Source: Planctomycetota bacterium
Lineage (GTDB): Bacteria > Planctomycetota > Phycisphaerae > WQYP01
Direction of reading: 5' to 3'
NCBI GenBank assembly: GCA_021799715.1
Contig: JAJYZY010000010.1
Span: 1-30,182, forward strand
Length of the DNA: 30,182 nt
A program made the translations under genes and the position numbers. The notes beneath the pieces were generated by a model that saw nothing but the letters and a program-made list of their open reading frames with translations, did not search any database and was not told where the DNA came from. Positions 8,201 to 14,369 of the stretch are shown in pieces (the first letter of the stretch is position 1; every line of letters begins with the position of its first letter).

Positions 8201-9000
8201 TGTGATCTGCCGCCGCGCCAGGTGCGTTCGATGGGATAGAGAATTCGAGATAATCCCAGTTGCCTGCAGCGCGATAACAGCGCGGCAAAGCGGTCATTGA
8301 ATGTCAGTTCCTGCCGCCAACTCCGCGGTGGCAGAAGCACGGTTGTTTCAACGGGTATCTTGCCGGTTTCAATGGCGATACGATCATTGGTGCTGATGGT
8401 GGGCCAATGATTGGGCCGACATTCCACCGTACCACCGCCATCGGCCACGGCGACCGTGACCATCATGCCGATGTAAAGCTTTGATGCGACCGACAGATCA
8501 AAACCGTGTGCTACCCAGTCTTTGAGTTCCTGCGAGTTCGCCGGCTCCAGCACCGGCACGCGCAAATGTTCAAAGAGAAAGCGGGAATCGGCCGGGACTT
8601 GTGTGGAATCGCTCCACGGATCATCTCCGGAAACTACCAAGGCTCCGCCGCTGGGATGGGGTATGCCGGAAAGATTGCCCAATGCCAGCGCGTCCGCCGC
8701 CACATGCAGGCCGACGGATTTGAAAACAGCGATGCCCTTTACCCCCACCATTTGCGCACCATTGAGCATGGCAACGCTGATGGCCTCATTGTTGGCCATT
8801 TTAGCGCATACGCCTTTTTCCTTCAGCAGCGCCGCGATATCGTGGCAGGAGTCAAAGAAACCCGCCAGAGGTGACCCCGGGTAGCCCGTCAGCAGGGCAA
8901 CGCCGCCCGGAGTCTCCAGGCAGCCCTTCAGGATTAATTCAGCCCCGCCGAAGATTTCAGGCCCTGATTCAATCTGAAAACGTGGATCAATCTTCATCAT
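5281..9000 (-). CDS. Indolepyruvate:ferredoxin oxidoreductase, fused alpha-ferredoxin-beta form with C-terminal DUF6537-like domain
   Basis: It oxidatively decarboxylates aryl pyruvates (indolepyruvate and relatives from aromatic amino acid transamination) to acyl-CoA, passing electrons to ferredoxin; it is cytoplasmic and oxygen-sensitive in characterised relatives. The 1239 residues divide in order into a pyrimidine-binding domain (LLTGYPGSPLAGFFDS, about 37-51), a thiamine-diphosphate domain (CPGCPHRDSS 428-437; GDTGCYTM 468-475; GDGTFFHSG 514-522 with N532), a ferredoxin-like segment with cysteines 669, 672, 675, 681 and 702, 708, 714, a gamma-type domain (GVGGMGIGVAGEILVRAGH, about 758-776) and a C-terminal region of about 380 residues resembling DUF6537. 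This order matches the large single-chain enzymes known from proteobacteria, not the split archaeal IorA/IorB. It stands alone with its own promoter near 9082. ATGs at 9000 and 8997 are both possible starts. Confidence 0.93.
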   Translation of the reverse strand: MMKIDPRFQIESGPEIFGGAELILKGCLETPGGVALLTGYPGSPLAGFFDSCHDIAALLKEKGVCAKMANNEAISVAMLNGAQMVGVKGIAVFKSVGLHVAADALALGNLSGIPHPSGGALVVSGDDPWSDSTQVPADSRFLFEHLRVPVLEPANSQELKDWVAHGFDLSVASKLYIGMMVTVAVADGGGTVECRPNHWPTISTNDRIAIETGKIPVETTVLLPPRSWRQELTFNDRFAALLSRCRQLGLSRILYPIERTWRGGRSQKAPVGFISSGPSHMLLVHALQEMGLLGHFPMLKLAISYPVDTTLVNQLAEMCERIIVVEERRSFIERQVTDHLAQLRQLEPNNPAVGTQVWGKTFPNNRPGIASTRGLHPSILIELLISFLRDTPNIPHELSNGRLTEELETINMANSSKIDVAVRTPAYCPGCPHRDSSSALLEIRGNFLNAQYMQQRYGKPPMDLVAHGDTGCYTMMMFEPNKPLMHNYSGMGLGGATGGGVDPFITNKQIVFMGDGTFFHSGQVSIANSINQGQDITYIILENGTTAMTGHQPNPTLQEDITGSTVLAHDIERIVRSLIPDAAGTLRIKGKDGRDEPQARVFRVNPAERDKYKELLESVILQDGVKIIIADKECGITFNRRKHRAEVQEKQEHGFIRSKAYMNITDEVCEYCLECTNQTGCPALKVSQTDYGPKIQTDFTTCVNDGACSRIDACPSFEQVIVTRKRPPRMPDEVVDLTGMPEPPMMKMGEQWRCYLAGVGGMGIGVAGEILVRAGHKEGYQIAFVDKKGLAIRNGGVFSQLLFSRQSVQGSAITPYGKADLLIGVDALEAARAISPKDNLRVASPKYTRAVINTGKTPTILTLLGREDFAPEQLTEMIKLQCQPGQFFSFNVGDLCERLLDSKLYANIMMLGVAYQLGFIPVSYKSITWAIRHAVRREFERNYRAFNIGRKIVLRPDLFGVAAPREVETVEQAIERKANILMVSSIWGKRNADEYRRMCRDALQQMPQLEDCTRRDYVIRLFDAIQWGALTYARGYAARVVKTYQQDNLARNYAVTRAVIWNLAKVMMIKDEVYVAMMYTSPEKYRRDRRRYNVNPANGDKIKYVHLNRPEFDIAGFKVRFHHKGYDWQMRILRHCRWLRTLMPAWHAREKAFREWYTRLVDTCELHEPWLYNLWLDILKAPECVTGFREVRYPKMEAAQNRVKELQAAISAGKTDSRFRSPARSISLTNQVIGTFRGN

Positions 9001-9081
9001 GCAATCCGCTGAGAACCCTTATACACCACGACCGACGCATGCCAGCCATCGGCTGCCGCCGCCCGTTCCCGCGCGAGATTT

Positions 9082-9087
9082 ATTATA
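9082..9087 (-). promoter_or_regulatory. -10 box for the indolepyruvate oxidoreductase gene
   Basis: The minus strand reads TATAAT exactly at 9087-9082, giving a predicted start near 9075 and a leader of about 75 nt. The -35 region at 17-bp spacing reads TGGTTA, which is weak. Confidence 0.5.
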
Positions 9088-9156
9088 CTCCATGCAGCGT
9101 CAGATAACCAGAAAATGAATGGTTCGTATTGCCCAAGCTCCGGCGCGGGGGATATT

Positions 9157-10026
9157 TCAGGCACAGGCGCGTGATGCCCGGCGGCGATATGGCACCAGCA
9201 GCAAGCCGGCACCACCCGTTAAAAAGAGGCTTAACATGGACGGTTCCGGCACCGGAGTGGTGGAATCGGCATAATTAAAGTTGCTGATTGTCTGCTGATA
9301 CGCGGTTCCGGGGGTACCGCCGGTTTTACCTTCAAACCCGAAGTTGGTAGTGACACCAAGCGTGGTGGCGAGATCAATGTTATATGAGAAAGTCTGCTGT
9401 TGCCCGGTGGAGGTGCTGATGATTTCCTGCAGCGTTGTCGTGGTGGGATCATAACTTAGCGCCACGCCGACAATCGAGCCGGTGTAAAGAAAATTAGTTG
9501 TGATGGTGTAATTACTCGGTGATGGGTCGGAATTAATGCTGCCACCTGTCCCGCCATTGCCGCCGGCTCCTCCGGAATTGCCGCTGGTTGTTGTCGGATT
9601 GCTGTAATAGCTGACGCTGCTGGCGTAGGGATTAATTGTAAATTCCAGCCCCGGCGTGGACGATGGTCCATTACCAAGAAAGAAATTAGCCACGGTGCCG
9701 TTTAATCCGGTCGGCGCGGTACTGGAACCGGGCGAAATGCCCGCACCGCTGACGCCATAATCAAATGAAATTGAAAATGGATTGGTGGTGGAAAAAGTAT
9801 CATTGGACAAGTAAATATTATCTTCCGGATTGGCGAGGTTGGTGGAGGTGCTGGTGGTTATATTCATCGCCTGGCCCAGCAAGCCAGCGTCGCCGACGCC
9901 ATTGATGGAAAATCCACCAAGATCACCGGGCGGAACGGTTGTCGCCTGGGCTGCAAATGTGCCGGCCACCATGGCGGCAGCAAATGTGGCACCGAATACC
10001 AATGCACGATTTTTCAAATTTATCAT
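9157..10026 (-). CDS. Secreted PEP-CTERM protein with L-type-lectin-like domain
   Basis: From the ATG at 10026 the product has 289 residues: a signal peptide (charged LKNR, then a hydrophobic run ending AAQA), a beta-rich serine/threonine/glycine-rich body and a C-terminal sorting tail, VPEP followed by a hydrophobic helix and a YRRR cluster. Such tails are recognised by exosortase in the inner membrane, and the protein is then released or anchored at the surface. The body carries an order of elements seen in legume-type lectin domains: FSISFDYG, then VALSYDPTTTTLQEII, then a NFGFEGKTGG strand and a final QTISNFNYAD strand. A glycine-rich loop (about residues 141-165) interrupts it. GGGGA precedes this ATG by 8 nt, so I prefer it to upstream ATGs at 10110 and 10041. 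Sugar binding is inferred only. Confidence 0.82.
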   Translation of the reverse strand: MINLKNRALVFGATFAAAMVAGTFAAQATTVPPGDLGGFSINGVGDAGLLGQAMNITTSTSTNLANPEDNIYLSNDTFSTTNPFSISFDYGVSGAGISPGSSTAPTGLNGTVANFFLGNGPSSTPGLEFTINPYASSVSYYSNPTTTSGNSGGAGGNGGTGGSINSDPSPSNYTITTNFLYTGSIVGVALSYDPTTTTLQEIISTSTGQQQTFSYNIDLATTLGVTTNFGFEGKTGGTPGTAYQQTISNFNYADSTTPVPEPSMLSLFLTGGAGLLLVPYRRRASRACA

Positions 10027-10233
10027 AAATCCATTCCCCATAACATTGCGGCATTGACGCGTTTGCGTCCGGCCACGGTTCATTATCTTGCCACGTTCCA
10101 AAAGTTCCATGCCGCAAATGGCTACGCATTATTTTTCCAGCCAATTGCATTACCAGTCAATGCGGCGGCAATCTAAATTTCAACGCCTGACCACATTGAT
10201 TGTTGCGGCAATACTGCCGTAAAAACCCCTCTG

Positions 10234-10269
10234 ATTATAGCATGCGATGTCCAATATCGTATCGCATGC
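10234..10269 (-). promoter_or_regulatory. Putative promoter of the lectin-like PEP-CTERM gene, covered by a 9-12-9 palindrome
   Basis: The minus strand has TATAAT at 10239-10234. Immediately upstream lies a perfect inverted repeat, GCATGCGAT (10240-10248) and ATCGCATGC (10261-10269), which spans the spacer and -35 position and starts three bases after the stop codon of the preceding PEP-CTERM gene. It can be read as an operator over the core promoter or as a 3' hairpin of the upstream message; no U-run follows directly. The leader to the ATG at 10026 would be about 200 nt. Confidence 0.45.
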
Positions 10270-10271
10270 CG

Positions 10272-10886
10272 TCACGATCGCCGCAGCTTCGGCAACAGCA
10301 ACAGTCCCAATGCGGCTGCGGCCATCAAGCTCAGAGCCGCCGGTTCCGGCACGGTTACCGTAATAGATCCCTGATGCGTCGGGCTAACGATAGCGGGAAA
10401 TCCCAATTGCGGCACCGGATTAAATGTTTGCACATAATACGGCGCGTTTTCCGGCACCGAATAATCAAATGGCGCTGCCCCGGATTGCCTGGCACCGCCG
10501 AACAATTCCGAAACAAATTCCTGATTGCCATCCACCTGCACCAACTGGCCGCCGGAAATAAATTCCGGGACCGCAGATTTGTTACCACCTTCATTAACAA
10601 CAAAAGTGGCGAGTTTCTCATTGAGCACGTTGGCTTCTTCAGGCGTCACGGCCCCGCCGGTTTGCGAGGAATAGGCACTATTGCCCGAATTGGAGAAATC
10701 AGTCCCGCCGGCACCAATGGACCAAAATGATTTGGCATTCAAACCGGAATTCATCAGTGCCGCCGGCCCGCCTTCGCTGAATGTAACCACGCTGATGGTG
10801 GACGCATCAATTGCCGAGCTCCCGGCGAGAGCCGCGAGTACTGCTGTGGAAAACAAACCAACCAACGATAGCTTTGTGTTTTTCAT
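10272..10886 (-). CDS. Secreted PEP-CTERM protein of unknown function
   Basis: From the ATG at 10886 the product has 204 residues. It begins with a signal peptide (MKNTKLSLVGLFSTAVLAAL, cleaved probably near IDA-ST) and ends with VPEPAALSLMAAAALGLLLL followed by PKLRRS, a canonical PEP-CTERM exosortase signal. The mature part of about 150 residues, rich in Gly, Ser, Ala and Asn and free of cysteine, matches no domain I recognise. The start at 10886 has AGAGGTGG about eight bases upstream; the in-frame start at 10952 lies inside the structured leader and would place 22 residues before the signal peptide. It is followed on the same strand by the second PEP-CTERM gene, 246 bp on. Confidence 0.85.
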   Translation of the reverse strand: MKNTKLSLVGLFSTAVLAALAGSSAIDASTISVVTFSEGGPAALMNSGLNAKSFWSIGAGGTDFSNSGNSAYSSQTGGAVTPEEANVLNEKLATFVVNEGGNKSAVPEFISGGQLVQVDGNQEFVSELFGGARQSGAAPFDYSVPENAPYYVQTFNPVPQLGFPAIVSPTHQGSITVTVPEPAALSLMAAAALGLLLLPKLRRS

Positions 10887-10926
10887 AAGAATACCACCTC
10901 TCTTCCCAAAAACTCCATCTAACAGC

Positions 10927-10954
10927 CGTTGAACGCCCCTGCGGTCATTCAACG
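10927..10954 (-). other. Hairpin in the leader of the 204-residue PEP-CTERM gene
   Basis: CGTTGAA (10927-10933) and TTCAACG (10948-10954) form a perfect 7-bp stem with a 14-base loop in the transcribed leader, about 40 nt upstream of the start codon. It does not cover the ribosome binding site. Confidence 0.5.
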
Positions 10955-11072
10955 TAAAAACTCCGGCGGAAATTCCAATCGTGCGGTGTTTCAGAACTTG
11001 CTCTCGGTTCGCTCCGGGTGAAGCAATGCAGAAAGAACCGCATGGGCCTTTCTCAACCTTCTCTTAAGAACA

Positions 11073-11101
11073 AGCATAGAAGCTTGGCCAACCAAGGTCA
11101 A
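11073..11101 (-). promoter_or_regulatory. Sigma-70-type promoter of the 204-residue PEP-CTERM gene
   Basis: On the minus strand TTGACC (11101-11096) and TATGCT (11078-11073) are separated by exactly 17 bp. The predicted start is near 11066, giving a leader of about 180 nt. The spacer holds the inverted repeat CTTGG-TTGG-CCAAG, a possible operator. The rest of the 10887-11197 gap contains no gene on either strand. Confidence 0.7.
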
Positions 11102-11197
11102 TACAAAAATTCAAAAATGTCTAAGTTTTTATGAATATTCCGTGTTATCACACGTTGGCAACGTCCGATAACATATTGCAGCTACTTTTCCAAGGTT

Positions 11198-11716
11198 TTA
11201 ATGCGGTTTGGGGGCCAGGATCATGATCATCCGTCGCCCCTCCAGTTTGGGGTCGCGTTCCGTTTTGCACACATCATCAAGATCCGCGCGAATCTTGTCG
11301 AGGATTCCACGACCTAAATCCACATGGGCCATTTCACGACCGCGGAACATGAGGTTGAATTGTACTTTGTTGCCATCTTCCAGAAATTTGCGGGCTTTGT
11401 TCATGGTGGTATCACGGTCATGGGCGTCAATTTTGACGCTGCGAATCCGCAATTCCTTCAACTGCGTAACGTGTGAGCCTGCGTGTGATTTCTGTTCTTT
11501 TTTACGTTGTTTATATTTCCACTTGCCGTAGTCCATCACGCGGCAGACCGGCGGCTTATCCATGGGGGAAACTTCAACCAGATCCAGTCCCGCTTCCCGT
11601 GCGAGGCGCAGAGCCTCAAGCAGCGGAATGATACCCACTTGATCGTCGTTTTCGCTAATCAGGCGAACCGGAGAGATGCGAATCTGCTCGTTGCAACGCA
11701 AACCGTGATGGCTAAT
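11198..11716 (-). CDS. infC: Translation initiation factor IF-3, AUU start codon
   Basis: IF-3 keeps the 30S subunit free and proofreads start-codon choice. The 172-residue product has the N-terminal domain (NEQIR.SPVRLI, GIIPLLEALRLAREAGLDLVEVSP), the linker with CRVMDYGKWKYKQRKKEQKS and the C-terminal domain (KELRIR, HD, KARKFLEDGNKVQF, FRGREMAH). The start is ATT at 11716-11714: AGGAG lies eight bases before it, whereas the TTG two codons upstream (11722) is only two bases from that site. A rare AUU start is the known self-limiting device of infC, since IF-3 discriminates against it. Unusually, rpmI and rplT do not follow; the next gene in this direction, over 300 bp away, encodes a PEP-CTERM protein. 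Confidence 0.95.
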   Translation of the reverse strand: MSHHGLRCNEQIRISPVRLISENDDQVGIIPLLEALRLAREAGLDLVEVSPMDKPPVCRVMDYGKWKYKQRKKEQKSHAGSHVTQLKELRIRSVKIDAHDRDTTMNKARKFLEDGNKVQFNLMFRGREMAHVDLGRGILDKIRADLDDVCKTERDPKLEGRRMIMILAPKPH

Positions 11717-11779
11717 AGTCAATGCTCCTGAAAGCCCCTGCCGGCGGTCTTAAACCCACCACGCATTCAATAAGGCATA

Positions 11780-11808
11780 TTTGTAACCCATTCCGGCCAC
11801 AGAGTCAA
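11780..11808 (-). promoter_or_regulatory. infC promoter
   Basis: The minus strand carries TTGACT (11808-11803), a 17-bp spacer and TACAAA (11785-11780). The predicted start near 11773 gives a leader of about 57 nt ahead of the AUU codon. Confidence 0.65.
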
Positions 11809-11869
11809 AAGTTTTCAATTTTTTAATAATTTTTTCGGACGTGTTATAAACAAACGGGTGGTGGATACG

Positions 11870-11895
11870 TATAATGGTGGCTATGGAAATAGCCA
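11870..11895 (+). promoter_or_regulatory. -10 box and 5'-end hairpin of the BI-1 family gene
   Basis: TATAAT at 11870-11875 is the likely -10 element; no convincing -35 box is visible. Just downstream, TGGCTAT (11878-11884) and ATAGCCA (11889-11895) form a perfect 7-bp stem with a GGAA loop, a GNRA-type tetraloop. It would sit at or very near the 5' end of the transcript, where such stems usually slow mRNA decay. Confidence 0.55.
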
Positions 11896-11963
11896 TGGCC
11901 AACTTCCGGCACGGGGCTTGGAAGATTGGTTGTGCAAGCTAAGTTTATGAAAAGGAAGGCTTT

Positions 11964-12692
11964 ATGAGTCAGTTTTTCAATTCTCCGGGGTCCGGGTACA
12001 ACGATTCGCTGGTACCCGATGTGCGATCAGACGCATTGGAACAACGACATTTTATGAGCCGGGTATTCGGCTGGATGACCGTTGGTCTGCTGATTACGGG
12101 TATTGTGGCGCTGTTGGTTTCTGAAAATACGAAGTTTGTTGCCAGTCTGGCAAATGGCGGGTATTGGATTGTTTTCATCGCCCAGTTTGGTCTGGTCATC
12201 TGGTTCGGTGCCGGAATCAACCGCATGAGCGCGGGATTGGCCACGATTTTATTTCTTGCGTACAGCGCCATGACGGGGCTGACATTTTCCATCCTGTTCC
12301 TGATTTATACCCAGGCGTCAATTGCGTCAACATTCTTTATTACCGCCGGCACATTCGGCTCCATGGCGTTATACGGATATGTAACCAAGCGCGATTTAAC
12401 GGGCCTGGGGCATTACGCCGGTATGGCATTGTGGGGTGTGATCATCGCTATGTTCGCTAATTGGTTTATGCATAGTTCCGGATTGCAATCGCTGATTAAT
12501 GTGGTGGGCGTGTTGGTGTTTGTCGCTCTAACCGCATACGATGTGCAAAAGGCGAAGTTCATGTATATGGCCGGGCCTGATGGTTCGCAGGTCAGTCAGA
12601 AAGCCGCTGTGAGCGCGGCATTCAATTTATATCTGGACTTCATCAATATGTTCCTGTTCCTGCTGATGATGTTTGGCAATCAGCGCGATTAA
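11964..12692 (+). CDS. Bax inhibitor-1 / YccA family membrane protein
   Basis: The 242-residue product has a soluble N-terminus of about 30 residues and seven hydrophobic segments, the layout of the BI-1/TMBIM family. Family marks include RHFMSRVFGWMTVGLLITG, the helix ending in LAYSAMTGLTFS, a FGSMALYGYVTKRDLTGLG loop, TAYDVQKAK and the C-terminal AFNLYLDFINMFLFLLMMFG. Members act as pH-sensitive calcium leak channels or interact with the FtsH protease in bacteria; which applies here is not visible. AAGGAAGG lies just upstream of the ATG. It is a single-gene unit, divergent from infC and ended by its own terminator. Confidence 0.93.
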   Translation: MSQFFNSPGSGYNDSLVPDVRSDALEQRHFMSRVFGWMTVGLLITGIVALLVSENTKFVASLANGGYWIVFIAQFGLVIWFGAGINRMSAGLATILFLAYSAMTGLTFSILFLIYTQASIASTFFITAGTFGSMALYGYVTKRDLTGLGHYAGMALWGVIIAMFANWFMHSSGLQSLINVVGVLVFVALTAYDVQKAKFMYMAGPDGSQVSQKAAVSAAFNLYLDFINMFLFLLMMFGNQRD

Positions 12693-12737
12693 GCGCTCGG
12701 ATGACGGCTCTACGGGCATGGAGCCAATTATCGAACG

Positions 12738-12769
12738 AAGGGCCGGCATTTTGTCGGCCCTTTTTTTTT
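12738..12769 (+). terminator. Intrinsic terminator after the BI-1 family gene
   Basis: AAGGGCCGGC and GTCGGCCCTT form a 10-bp stem (one G-T pair) with an ATTTT loop, followed by nine T residues. It also insulates pyrR, whose start codon is about 70 bp further on. Confidence 0.93.
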
Positions 12770-12840
12770 GTGAATCCCGCCGCGGGAAAACTTTATCATT
12801 CAACTTGCCCGTAAGAGCATCAACGGGTAATCTCAAGGAC

Positions 12841-13401
12841 ATGCAGAAGTTCATGGCCGCTGACGATGTTGCGCAGACTGTAAGACAGATTTCACAACAG
12901 ATATTGACTGCCGATGAACTCATGGCCGGCGCGGCTCTGGCACTGGTGGGAATCCGTCGGCGCGGCGAGATACTGGCCCAGCGCATAGCGGCGGCCATTT
13001 ACGAGCAAAGCCGGCGGAATGTGGATGTGGGGGCTTTGGATATCACGATGTATCGCGACGATGTCGTAGGCAACCGTTCCATTATCATTCCCATGGGGAC
13101 CGAGATGAATTTTCGCATTGATGATCGCCCGGTTCTCCTGCTGGATGATGTTTTGCATACCGGCCGCAGTGTGCGCGCAGCGCTGGATGCATTGGTTGAT
13201 TTTGGCCGCCCCCGCTTTATCCGTCTGGCGGTGCTGGTGGATCGCGGCGGACGCGAATATCCGATCTCCGCTGATTTTGTGGGCCGTCGCCTGGAAATTC
13301 CCGATCAATCAAGGGTACGCGTAAGCTTGAAACCCATTGATGCCGACGACGCGGTCTTTGTGGAATCCGTGCCGTCGGCTGCCGCAGGAGCCAGCCGATG
13401 A
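12841..13401 (+). CDS. pyrR: PyrR bifunctional regulator / uracil phosphoribosyltransferase
   Basis: PyrR converts uracil and PRPP to UMP and, in many bacteria, binds pyr leader RNA to attenuate transcription. The 186-residue product shows the PRPP loop VLLLDDVLHTGRSVRAAL (about 101-118), the conserved LVGIRRRGEILAQRI hood motif near residue 40 and LAVLVDRGGREYPISADFVG. I start at 12841; an upstream frame from 12673 runs through the BI-1 gene end and its terminator and is not credible. AAGG lies very close to this ATG, so the ATG at 12853 is also possible. No clear PyrR-binding loop or attenuator was found in the 70-bp leader, only short stems (CCCGC/GCGGG at 12776-12786 and CCCGT/ACGGG at 12808-12827). 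It overlaps pyrB by ATGA. Confidence 0.92.
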   Translation: MQKFMAADDVAQTVRQISQQILTADELMAGAALALVGIRRRGEILAQRIAAAIYEQSRRNVDVGALDITMYRDDVVGNRSIIIPMGTEMNFRIDDRPVLLLDDVLHTGRSVRAALDALVDFGRPRFIRLAVLVDRGGREYPISADFVGRRLEIPDQSRVRVSLKPIDADDAVFVESVPSAAAGASR

Positions 13402-14369
13402 CACAATCAACCACGTGGACCCGCCCCCACCTGCTGACCCTGGAAGAGCTTTCCAGTGATGACATATTTGCGGTTCTTGACACCGCCGCCGCGCTGAAGG
13501 AAGTATCCACGCGCAGCATCAAAAAAGTACCGGCTTTGCGCGGGAAAGTGGTGGTGAATTTATTTTTTGAGGACTCCACCCGCACCAGAACAAGTTTCCG
13601 TCTGGCCGCGCAACGCATGAGCGCTGATGTCGTTGACTTCTCGGTTTCCACCAGTTCGGTGAGCAAGGGTGAGACTTTGGTTGACACCGCCCGCAGCATT
13701 GTGGCAATGGGCGTCGATGCCATTATCATCCGGCATCGCAGTAGCGGCGCACCGGAGGTGCTAAGCCGACTCGTACAATGCAGTGTTATCAACGCCGGCG
13801 ACGGCAGCCACGAGCACCCCACGCAGGGATTGCTTGATTTATTCACGATGCGGGAGGCGTGCGAACGGCGCGGCAAAAAGATCAGCGATCTGCACGTGGC
13901 CATCGTCGGAGATATCGCCAACTCGCGCGTGGCGCGCAGCAATCTGTGGGCGCTGTCCAAACTGGGGGCCAAGGTCACGCTTGTCGGCCCCACCACGCTT
14001 TGTCCCTCCGCCTTCGCGGCATTTGGAAAGCGGATCACGGTCACACATGACCTGGACTCCATACTCGGTGAAGTGGATGTCATTAACATGTTGCGGGTGC
14101 AGTTTGAGCGCTTGACCAGCGCCGCATTTCCCAGTGTGAGGGAATATAGCCGATATTTCGGACTCAATGAAGAGCGATTGAAGCGTTGTCGATCCGATGT
14201 GCTGGTGCTGCATCCCGGCCCCATGAACCGCGGCCTGGAAATCACCAGCGCGGTGGCGGACGGCGACAAATCTGCAATACTGCGGCAGGTCAGCAACGGA
14301 TTGGCTGTGCGGATGGCCGTGCTGTATCTGTGCATCGGGGCCGGCAGTTTTCAGAACCTTCAACCATGA
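13398..14369 (+). CDS. pyrB: Aspartate carbamoyltransferase, catalytic subunit
   Basis: It condenses carbamoyl phosphate with aspartate to carbamoyl aspartate, the first committed step of pyrimidine synthesis. The 323 residues carry the carbamoyl-phosphate loop FFEDSTRTRTSF, the SxxxKGET lysine loop (SSVSKGETL), IIRHRSSGAP, GDGSHEHPTQGLLDLFT, VAIVGDIANSRVARSN and the aspartate-binding HPGPMNRGLEI. All key residues are present. No pyrI regulatory gene follows, and no pyrC appears next to it, unlike many pyrR-pyrB-pyrC clusters. It overlaps pyrR upstream and argJ downstream, each by ATGA. Confidence 0.97.
   Translation: MTQSTTWTRPHLLTLEELSSDDIFAVLDTAAALKEVSTRSIKKVPALRGKVVVNLFFEDSTRTRTSFRLAAQRMSADVVDFSVSTSSVSKGETLVDTARSIVAMGVDAIIIRHRSSGAPEVLSRLVQCSVINAGDGSHEHPTQGLLDLFTMREACERRGKKISDLHVAIVGDIANSRVARSNLWALSKLGAKVTLVGPTTLCPSAFAAFGKRITVTHDLDSILGEVDVINMLRVQFERLTSAAFPSVREYSRYFGLNEERLKRCRSDVLVLHPGPMNRGLEITSAVADGDKSAILRQVSNGLAVRMAVLYLCIGAGSFQNLQP

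Noticed and set aside
12774..12840. PyrR-responsive attenuator in the pyrR leader
   Set aside because: Only short 5-bp stems are present, and the one strong terminator upstream directly follows the BI-1 family gene. No anti-terminator or PyrR-binding loop could be drawn.
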